Below, piece after piece: positions 1 to 5,586 of a stretch of DNA of 8,018 bases. The position numbers and the translations under genes are program-made. Source of the stretch: Thermoleophilia bacterium (GTDB lineage: Bacteria > Actinomycetota > Thermoleophilia > Miltoncostaeales > Miltoncostaeaceae). The stretch is taken from the NCBI GenBank assembly GCA_016463385.1, contig JAEMRL010000095.1:1-8018 (forward strand). Reading direction: 5' to 3'. The number at the start of each line of letters is the position of its first letter. The stretch's first letter is position 1. The notes below the pieces were generated by a model. The model was not told the origin of the DNA and ran no database searches. It was given only the letters and a program-made list of their open reading frames with translations.

Positions 1-972
1 GCGGCCTACCGCCCCGGCGAGGCGATCGACCTGGTGCGCAACCCGGGCTACGTCGCCGGGGGCGCGGGACCCGCGGGCGGCCCGGCGGCGATCCGGGTGG
101 ACCTCGGCGTCGGCTCCGACGACGCCCTGGCGCGCGTGGCCGCCGGCACCGCCGACTACGCCCAGGCGCGTCCGTCGCCCGCGCAGGTGCGCGCCGCGCG
201 CAGCGACCCCTCGCGGCGGATCTGGCGGCACGTGGAGGGGGCGACCTACTACTTCTTCATGAACACCCGCCGGCCGCCCTTCGACGACATCCGGGTGCGC
301 CGCGCGGTGAACATCGCCATCAACCGGACCGCCATGGCACGGGCTTTCGGCGGCGAGGCCGTGCCGACCTCCCAGGTGCTGCCCCCGGGGGTGCCGGGGC
401 GGCGGGCGAAGATGGACCCCTCCCCCAGCCCCGACCTGGCCGCGGCCCGGGCCCTGGTGGCCCGCGCGGGCGCAACGGGGGCCACCGTGAGCGTGTGGGG
501 CGCGACCGGCGACCCCTCGCCGGTCGTCACCCGCCTGCTGGAGCGCACGCTCGACCGGATCGGCCTGCGCGCGAGCCCGCGCCTGTGGGACCGCTCGACG
601 ATGCTCGCCGCCCTCGCCGACCCGGGCGCCGACTCGCAGATCGGCTACGCCCGCTGGCAGCAGGACTTCCCCGACGGGGCCGACTGGTTCCCCCTGCTGC
701 TGTCGGGCTCGGCGATCCGCACCGGGGCCAACCTGAACTACGCCCTGCTCGACGACGCCCGCGTGGACGCGCTGATCGACACCGCGTCGGGCATCTGGGA
801 GCCGGCCGCGCGCGCGGCCGCCTGGAAGGCGGTCGACAAGGCCGTGGCCCAGCGCGCCCCGTGGGCGCCCTTCGCCAACAGCGTCCGCTCCGACATCACC
901 TCACAGCGGGTCTCGGGCGTCGTCGGTCACCAGCTCTACGGCTTCCTCTGGATGAAGGCGCAGGTCGGGTAG
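1..972 (+). CDS. ABC transporter substrate-binding protein, family 5 (OppA/DppA-like), C-terminal part
   Basis: Extracytoplasmic solute-binding protein that would deliver a peptide or similar small solute to an ABC importer. The frame is open from the first base, so the gene starts outside the window; the GTG at 34 is internal. About 323 residues are visible. The family hallmark is the block at about 241-318, reading FFMNTRRPPFDDIRVRRAVN followed by IAIN, where the two lobes meet in SBP_bac_5 proteins. It is followed by a conserved proline-rich stretch (QVLPPGVPG). The C-terminus (YGFLWMKAQVG) and its length fit a natural end, so only the N-terminus is missing, with its signal peptide and probably a lipobox. 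No permease or ATPase genes lie downstream; any partners must be upstream. The substrate cannot be told from sequence. The family call is firm, the specificity unknown. Confidence 0.93.
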   Translation, partial: AAYRPGEAIDLVRNPGYVAGGAGPAGGPAAIRVDLGVGSDDALARVAAGTADYAQARPSPAQVRAARSDPSRRIWRHVEGATYYFFMNTRRPPFDDIRVRRAVNIAINRTAMARAFGGEAVPTSQVLPPGVPGRRAKMDPSPSPDLAAARALVARAGATGATVSVWGATGDPSPVVTRLLERTLDRIGLRASPRLWDRSTMLAALADPGADSQIGYARWQQDFPDGADWFPLLLSGSAIRTGANLNYALLDDARVDALIDTASGIWEPAARAAAWKAVDKAVAQRAPWAPFANSVRSDITSQRVSGVVGHQLYGFLWMKAQVG

Positions 973-1150
973 CAGCCCGTCCGGGATGCGGGCGCCTCTG
1001 CGTCACCGGGGGCGCTGCGCCGAGGACGGACCACTTCGCCCCGGACAGGCGGCCCTGCTAGCGTCCCGGCATCGGTCGAGGCGCGCCTGAGGGCTCGCCG
1101 ATCGCGCTGCCCCGGACCCCGGCGGCGTCCAGCATGTCGGACGCGAGAGC

Positions 1151-1155
1151 AGGGG
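1151..1155 (+). promoter_or_regulatory. Ribosome binding site of the STAS gene
   Basis: AGGGG lies 6 nt before the ATG at 1162. It supports that ATG over the out-of-frame ATG at 1158, which sits only 2 nt from the purine run. Confidence 0.55.
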
Positions 1156-1161
1156 CGATGG

Positions 1162-1620
1162 ATGGCCGGATCCAGTGGCGTGGACACGTGCGGCCCGGGC
1201 CTCCTGGTGGAACTCGAGGTCGGTCCGGAGCGAACGCGCCTCAGCCCGGTCGGGGAGCTTGATCTCTCCACCGCGCGGATCTTCGTGGCCGCGCTCGAAG
1301 CCGCACTGCGCGGACGCCCCGGGGGCGTCGTCCTCGATCTGCGCCGGCTGGCCTTCATCGATGCCTGGAGCATCGGGGCGATCGTGAGCGCGCGCACGCG
1401 CGCCGCGCAGTGGGGCGGAACGCTGACCTTGAGCCATCCCCGGGGGGAGGTCTGGCGCATGCTCGAGATCTGCTCCCTCGGCCACCTGTGCGGACCCTAC
1501 GAGTCGTCGGGCCCCCGGGACCTCGGATCCCCGGGCGGGCGAACGGCCGCACTCCGGCTCGGCGAGCGGAGCATCGGACGACACATGGAGGCAGGCGATG
1601 CCGACGACGCCGTCGCCTGA
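1162..1620 (+). CDS. STAS-domain protein (anti-sigma factor antagonist-like)
   Basis: A 152-aa cytoplasmic protein. Residues 14-115 look like one STAS domain of the SpoIIAA/RsbV type: a first strand, then GELDLSTA (31-38), a helix, the strand VVLDLRRLAFID (56-67), and a last helix with VWRMLEIC (97-104). Family members bind an anti-sigma kinase and release a sigma factor, with binding switched off by phosphorylation of a Ser or Thr in a D-S-[ST]-G loop. Here that loop reads D67-A-W-S70-I-G, so the usual phosphosite position is Trp; Ser70 lies one place later. The last 38 residues or so are polar, Gly/Arg-rich and probably disordered. Cys10, Cys104 and Cys110 are present, but I see no known metal motif. 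No anti-sigma kinase or sigma factor gene is in view, so a role in sigma control is inference. The fold call is strong. Confidence 0.9.
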   Translation: MAGSSGVDTCGPGLLVELEVGPERTRLSPVGELDLSTARIFVAALEAALRGRPGGVVLDLRRLAFIDAWSIGAIVSARTRAAQWGGTLTLSHPRGEVWRMLEICSLGHLCGPYESSGPRDLGSPGGRTAALRLGERSIGRHMEAGDADDAVA

Positions 1621-1674
1621 GGCCCGCCGCCGAGAGCGCACGCCCCCGCGGGGCGCGGGGTTCCGGGGCCCGGC

Positions 1675-1911
1675 GTGAGCACCGCGACCGACCATTCGGC
1701 GCTCGTGAGCCGTGCCGTCCTCGATGTCCTCGGCCACCCCCGCTACCGCGGCGCCTATCTGCCGGCGTGGCGGATCTCCGAGGCGACCGGGATGCCCCTG
1801 ACGCCGAGCATCGTCGGCCGGAGCCTCCAGTCGCTCGCCGCCGAGGGCAGGGTCGAGCGCCGGCGCAGGAACGCCAAGCAGATGGAGTGGCGGCTGGCTC
1901 CGCCCTCCTGA
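1675..1911 (+). CDS. Small winged-helix-like DNA-binding protein (hypothetical)
   Basis: A 78-aa protein that I cannot assign to a named family. The predicted layout fits a minimal winged helix: helix 1 about 8-20, helix 2 about 31-39 (AWRISEATGM), a recognition helix about 45-58 (SIVGRSLQSLAAEG), then a basic hairpin with four arginines (RRRR, 62-65) and a closing strand (EWRLA, 71-75). Many small transcription regulators have a similar pattern of recognition helix, 'L..L...G.V.R' and wing. The GTG start has a GGGG run 6 nt upstream (1665-1668). It follows the STAS gene by 54 nt on the same strand and may be co-transcribed with it. The stop lies 8 nt before a strong inverted repeat, which fits a real last gene of a unit. 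The DNA-binding role is inferred from fold pattern only. Confidence 0.72.
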   Translation: MSTATDHSALVSRAVLDVLGHPRYRGAYLPAWRISEATGMPLTPSIVGRSLQSLAAEGRVERRRRNAKQMEWRLAPPS

Positions 1912-1919
1912 GTCCGGCG

Positions 1920-1958
1920 CCGATCCGCCGGCCGCGCTGGAGGCGGCCGGCGGATCGG
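1920..1958. terminator. Perfect 16-bp inverted repeat, likely bidirectional terminator
   Basis: The arms at 1920-1935 and 1943-1958 are exact reverse complements, with a 7-nt loop (GCTGGAG). The stem is very GC-rich. It sits between two convergent genes, 8 nt after the winged-helix stop and 5 nt after the rng stop, so it can serve both transcripts. Neither side has a T-tract, so this is not a textbook intrinsic terminator; U-less hairpins or 3' end-protecting hairpins have been proposed for GC-rich actinobacteria. It fills most of the 52-nt gap. Confidence 0.7.
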
Positions 1959-1963
1959 GATGA

Positions 1964-3505
1964 CTACGACGAGGAGCGGCTGGAGGCCCTGCGGCGGTTG
2001 GAGGGGGCCCGGCCGCCCGAGGGGGCGGGGCTCTTCTTGGCGCCGATCGACGGGTCGCCCTCGGCCCGCAGGCGGAAGGCCTCGGGGCCGATGGAGCCGT
2101 CGCGCTCCAGGGAGATCTTCGCGCCCACCACCGTCTCGAGGTCGGCCAGACGCGCGCCCTCCTCGTCGGACATGACGTCGTGGATGCGCGGGTTGACCGT
2201 GAGAGAGACGGTCTCGGCCGGGCTTCCCGTGAGCTCGGTGCGCAGCTCGCGCTCGATGGTGATCGCGTGCGTCTCGTCGCTCGGCACCACGCCCACTCCG
2301 GCGCAGACCGGGCAGATCTCGGTCATGATCTCCCGCGGCCCGTCGGAGATGTTCTGGCGGGTCATCTCCACCAGCCCGAGCTGCGAGATCTCGGTGACGA
2401 AGGTGCGCGTGCGGTCCTTGGCGAGCGCCTCGTGCAGGGCGGCCTTGACCGCCTTGCGGTTGCGCTCGTCGTCCATGTCGATGAAGTCGATGATGATGAT
2501 GCCGCCGATGTCGCGCAGGCGGAGCTGGCGCACCACCTCGGTGGCGGCCTCGAGGTTGGTCTTGGTGATCGTGTCCTCGAGGCGGTTGCCGCCCTTGCCC
2601 ACGTTGCGGCCCGAGTTGACGTCGATGACCGTCATGGCCTCGGTGTCGTCGATCACCAGGTAGCCGCCTCCCGGCAGCGGCGCACGGCGCTCCATCGTGG
2701 AGCGGATCGTGGCCTCGGCCCCGTGGGCCTCGAACAGCGGCGTGTCGCCGGTCCAGTGGCGCACGCGGTCGGCCATCTCGGGCGAGGTGCGCCGCAGGAA
2801 GCCCTGGATGCGGTCGAACTGGGCCTCGTCGTCGACCAGCACCTCCTCGACGTCCGTGTTCAGGAGGTCACGGATGATGCGCAGCGAGATGTCGGCCTCG
2901 GAGTAGAGGAGCGACGGCGCCTTGATCTGCCCGCCGCGCTCCTGCAGGGCCTGCCAGAGGCGCTTGAGGAAGGCGAGGTCGCGGGCGATCTCGCGGGCGG
3001 AGGCCCCCGAGGCGGCCGTGCGCACGATCAGGCCGCCGCTCTCGAGCGGAAGGGCGTTGCAGATCGAGCGCAGGCGCGTGCGCTCGTCGTCGGAGAGGCG
3101 CTTGGAGACGCCCACTCCCTCGCCGTAGGGCACGAACACCACGAAGCGGCCGGCCAGCGACAGCTGCATGGTGAGGCGCACGCCCTTGGTGCCCATCGGG
3201 TCCTTCGTGGCCTGCACCATCACCTCGTCGCCGCGCTTGAGCAGCTCGGCGATCTGGCGCTTGCGCTTGGGGACCCCCATCGCGACGACCTCGTCGACGT
3301 GGAGGAACCCGTTCTTCTCGAGGCCGATCTCGATGAACGCGGCCTCCATGCCCGCGAGGACGTTCTCCACGCGGCCCTTCCACACGTGCCCCACGACGGA
3401 GCGGTGGCCGCGGCGTTCGATGTACGCCTCGGCCGTGAGCCCGTCCTCGAGGATGGCCACGCGCGTCTCGGCGCGGTCGACCGACACAAGGATCTGCTTT
3501 TTCAG
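1964..3505 (-). CDS. rng: Ribonuclease E/G family endoribonuclease
   Basis: Endoribonuclease that cleaves single-stranded RNA in mRNA decay and rRNA/tRNA maturation. With a start at 3505 it has 513 residues: an S1 RNA-binding domain at about 39-122 (GHVWKGRV...GFLHVDEV); the 5'-monophosphate sensor segment GLIVRTA with R162 and T163; the catalytic DNase I-like part with VIDVNSG (D295) and IIDFIDM (D340), matching Asp303 and Asp346 of E. coli RNase E; and the Zn-link CPVCAGVG (C398, C401). About 110 residues follow, ending in a basic Ser/Arg tail. There is no long scaffold region, so it is RNase G-sized. The first standard start is GTG at 3487, but that drops the first beta-strand residues (KKQILV) and lies 24 nt past the Shine-Dalgarno. 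CTG at 3505 restores both. It is the last gene of the mreD-mrdA-rodA operon as seen here. The function call is firm; the start is inferred. Confidence 0.96.
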   Translation of the reverse strand: MKKQILVSVDRAETRVAILEDGLTAEAYIERRGHRSVVGHVWKGRVENVLAGMEAAFIEIGLEKNGFLHVDEVVAMGVPKRKRQIAELLKRGDEVMVQATKDPMGTKGVRLTMQLSLAGRFVVFVPYGEGVGVSKRLSDDERTRLRSICNALPLESGGLIVRTAASGASAREIARDLAFLKRLWQALQERGGQIKAPSLLYSEADISLRIIRDLLNTDVEEVLVDDEAQFDRIQGFLRRTSPEMADRVRHWTGDTPLFEAHGAEATIRSTMERRAPLPGGGYLVIDDTEAMTVIDVNSGRNVGKGGNRLEDTITKTNLEAATEVVRQLRLRDIGGIIIIDFIDMDDERNRKAVKAALHEALAKDRTRTFVTEISQLGLVEMTRQNISDGPREIMTEICPVCAGVGVVPSDETHAITIERELRTELTGSPAETVSLTVNPRIHDVMSDEEGARLADLETVVGAKISLERDGSIGPEAFRLRAEGDPSIGAKKSPAPSGGRAPSNRRRASSRSSS

Positions 3506-3511
3506 AGGAAT

Positions 3512-3519
3512 CTCCCTCC
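3512..3519 (-). promoter_or_regulatory. Strong ribosome binding site of rng
   Basis: The minus strand reads GGAGGGAG here. It lies 6 nt before the CTG at 3505-3503 and 24 nt before the GTG at 3487-3485. It is within the 25-nt gap after the upstream gene's stop and is the best Shine-Dalgarno match I noticed in the operon. It therefore argues for the upstream CTG as the rng start. Confidence 0.7.
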
Positions 3520-3530
3520 AGGATGAGCCA

Positions 3531-4370
3531 TCAGCGGCGGAAGCGGCTGACGACGCGATCGATCACGGGGCGCGCCTTGTCGATCGGCGCGCCCTCGATC
3601 AGGTCATGGCCCGCCGACAGGCGCGCGAGCGCGGCCTCGCCGACGGCCCGGGTGGCGCCGTAGGCGACCGTGCCACGCACGGCCCACCCGGCCACCGGAA
3701 CCAGGCCGGTGGCGCTGCGAGCGAGCGCCCTCCAGCCGAAACCCGCTCCCACGATCGCGAGCGCCTCGACGGCGCGCTCGGCCCCGAAGGGCCGGTCGTG
3801 GAGTGCGGCAAGCTGTGCGACCAGGCGCACCTGGATGAGCGCCAGCGCGGGCATGTCCACGCCCGGCAGCGGAAGGGCCCCGATGGCGGCCGACTGCCGC
3901 GAGGCGTCGCCCACCAGGCGACGGCCGACGGCGGGCCGCAGGCCCGGGTTGCGCCGCGCGGCGGCGACGGCCGAGTCGCCGAGGGCGCGGATGATCGCGT
4001 CGGCGACCAGGTCGCGGCCACCCTCGTCGAGGGCGGCGACGTGGGCGAGGTTGGAGACCTCGAGCCGGTTGCCCGCGAGGACGCGCTTCTCGAGGTCGGC
4101 GCGCTCGGCGGGGTCGCCCACCAGCACGGCCAGGGCGCCGGCGCCCGAATGGCGGCGGCGCTCGAGCGTCGCGACGCCCGGGTGCGGCTCGGTGGTGCGC
4201 GTCAGCGCCATCACGGCGAGGGCGTCCTCGCTCGGCGCGGGCGCGGCGATCTGCAGCATCTCTCGCAGCTGCGCGGTCGCCGCCGGGTCGCCCGGCAGGA
4301 GGGCGATGTGCCCGCCGTCCTGGGCCGACTCGTCGATCGAGCGCACCGCGTCCGCGAAGGGACGCACCAC
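3531..4370 (-). CDS. DUF697-like protein between rodA and rng
   Basis: A 279-aa protein of unknown function. Residues about 140-255 resemble the DUF697 domain, often fused to or encoded next to GTPases. The features are an Arg/Ala-rich helix, then ALPLPGVDMPALALIQVRLV (165-184), a following helix pair, and a Gly/Ala-rich hydrophobic segment (203-250, with GLVPVAGWAVRG) likely to insert in or lie on the membrane. The N-terminal half alternates strand-like (HIALLPGDP 21-29; GALAVLVGDP 78-87) and helical segments, as in a nucleotide-binding fold. I see no Walker A GxxxxGK[ST] and no NKxD, so any G domain would be degenerate. It lies in the same direction as rodA and rng, 46 nt after rodA and 25 nt before the proposed rng start. 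GTG at 4370 has GGAG 5 nt upstream. The frame stays open further upstream, so a longer form is possible. Involvement in cell-wall elongation is inferred from position only. Confidence 0.84.
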   Translation of the reverse strand: MVRPFADAVRSIDESAQDGGHIALLPGDPAATAQLREMLQIAAPAPSEDALAVMALTRTTEPHPGVATLERRRHSGAGALAVLVGDPAERADLEKRVLAGNRLEVSNLAHVAALDEGGRDLVADAIIRALGDSAVAAARRNPGLRPAVGRRLVGDASRQSAAIGALPLPGVDMPALALIQVRLVAQLAALHDRPFGAERAVEALAIVGAGFGWRALARSATGLVPVAGWAVRGTVAYGATRAVGEAALARLSAGHDLIEGAPIDKARPVIDRVVSRFRR

Positions 4371-4412
4371 CTTCGCTCCGCGCGAGGCGAGGCCGATTGC
4401 TCCGATGACCGG

Positions 4413-4418
4413 CCCCTT
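4413..4418 (-). promoter_or_regulatory. Possible alternative ribosome binding site of the DUF697-like gene
   Basis: AAGGGG on the minus strand overlaps the rodA stop codon (TAA, 4419-4417). It lies 6 nt before an in-frame ATC at 4406-4404. No ATG, GTG or TTG in that frame occurs between here and GTG 4370. It may mark a longer start through a rare ATC codon, or be chance. Confidence 0.3.
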
Positions 4419-5586
4419 ACCCGGGGATGGCGGAGCGACGCTGGTGGATGCCCAGGAGCAGGCCGATCGCGATCAGCGTCGTGAGGGTGTGGCTGCCGCC
4501 ATAGCTCATCAGCGGCAACGGGATTCCGGTGATCGGCATGATTCCCACGGTCATGCCGATGTTAACGAAGACCTGGAAGCCGATCATCGCCACGATCGCG
4601 CCGGCCACCAGCATGTCCACCTGACTGGAGGCGCGGGCCATCGTCCGCAGGCCCCTCCAGAGCACGAGGGCATAGAGCAGGATCAACAGAGCTCCCCCCA
4701 CGAACCCGAACATCTCGCCGCTGACGGCGAAGATGAAGTCGGTGTGGTGCTCGGGGATGAAGTTGCCCGATGACTGCGTGGCGCCGTCGGCGCCCTTGCC
4801 CACGGCGCCGCCGGATCCGATCGCCGTCTTGCTCTGATCGAGCTGGTAGCCCGCGTCGCTGGTGTCGCGCTCGGCGCCGATGAACGCCGTCAGGCGCTCC
4901 ACCTGGTAGTCCTGGAGCACCTTCACGCCCGCGTTCGGAAGCACCCACAGCACCGCCAGCACCATGATCGCCATGATCGATCCGGCCACGGCGAAGTGCG
5001 ACCAGGGCACGCCCACCAGGAAGAGGATCGCGGCGAGCACCGCGCCGTAGACCAGCGAGGTGCCGAGGTCGGGCTGCAGGAACACGACGACCGCCGGGAC
5101 CGCCGCGACCGCCGTGAGGAACAGGGTGAAGCGGGCCGTGCCCACGTCCTCGAGGCGGTCGACCGCGATGCCGGCGAGCACGATGGCGATCGCCACCTTG
5201 CCCATCTCCGAGGGCTGCAGGTTGAACGGGCCGATGTCGATCCAGCGGTTGGAGCCCTTGATCGCGGTACCCACCAGGAAGACCACGGCCAGGCCGCCGA
5301 GCAGGCTCCCCCACAGGCCCCACGACCAGCGGGCCAGCCGCTCGAGGTTGAGGCGGGTGGCGAGCACCATCAGCACCGCTCCGACGACGACGAAGATGAT
5401 CTGCCGGTCGAGGTAGAAGCGCGGGCCGGCGGCGTCGTTCTCGGTGGCGCGGCCCACCACGAAGATGCTGTAGAGGCTGATGGCCGACACGCCCAGCAGC
5501 AGGAGCCAGTCGAGGCCGACGACCGCCGAGCGGATGCGGTCGGCCGCGCCCGAGCGCTGCCGCGAGGGGGCCATCGTCGTGGTCAT
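4417..5586 (-). CDS. rodA: RodA, SEDS peptidoglycan glycosyltransferase
   Basis: Integral membrane polymerase that joins lipid II into glycan strands during rod elongation, working with PBP2. It has 389 residues, normal for RodA, with multiple hydrophobic spans from residue 26 to the C-terminus. Conserved SEDS blocks are complete: NRWIDIGPFNLQPSE (113-127), QPDLGTS (171-177), the extracellular loop with GYQLDQS (246-252) and PEHHTDF (278-284, D283 matching the essential Asp of the family), and PLPLMSYGGS (356-365). The start is ATG 5586, whose last two bases are the first two of the mrdA stop (ATGA overlap). Only a weak GGCGAG precedes it, so translation probably depends on ribosomes leaving mrdA. 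A longer in-frame reading to 5652 is rejected because it only reads back into mrdA with a low-complexity Arg/Pro leader. Confidence 0.98.
   Translation of the reverse strand: MTTTMAPSRQRSGAADRIRSAVVGLDWLLLLGVSAISLYSIFVVGRATENDAAGPRFYLDRQIIFVVVGAVLMVLATRLNLERLARWSWGLWGSLLGGLAVVFLVGTAIKGSNRWIDIGPFNLQPSEMGKVAIAIVLAGIAVDRLEDVGTARFTLFLTAVAAVPAVVVFLQPDLGTSLVYGAVLAAILFLVGVPWSHFAVAGSIMAIMVLAVLWVLPNAGVKVLQDYQVERLTAFIGAERDTSDAGYQLDQSKTAIGSGGAVGKGADGATQSSGNFIPEHHTDFIFAVSGEMFGFVGGALLILLYALVLWRGLRTMARASSQVDMLVAGAIVAMIGFQVFVNIGMTVGIMPITGIPLPLMSYGGSHTLTTLIAIGLLLGIHQRRSAIPG

Noticed and set aside
977..1029. Possible terminator after the substrate-binding protein gene (CCGTCC and GGACGG arms with an inner GCGCC/GGCGC stem)
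   Set aside because: The outer arms are only 6 bp and more than 40 nt apart, the inner stem is 5 bp with a 14-nt loop, and no T-tract follows. Expected by chance at this GC content.
973..1161. Promoter of the STAS gene
   Set aside because: I looked for -35/-10 pairs and saw no convincing match; the region is too GC-rich to call one by eye.
1410..2663. Plus-strand frame of 417 codons spanning the STAS gene end, the winged-helix gene and the rng 3' end
   Set aside because: It crosses three better-supported genes and the hairpin, and is Arg/Pro/Ser low complexity.
2180..3526. Long plus-strand open frame opposite rng (about 448 codons)
   Set aside because: The composition is a codon shadow (runs of V, D, H, L, A) of the conserved RNase E/G frame, with no ribosome site or family motif.
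3168..4773. Two long plus-strand frames opposite the DUF697-like gene and rodA
   Set aside because: Antisense to coding sequence with family motifs; low-complexity translation.
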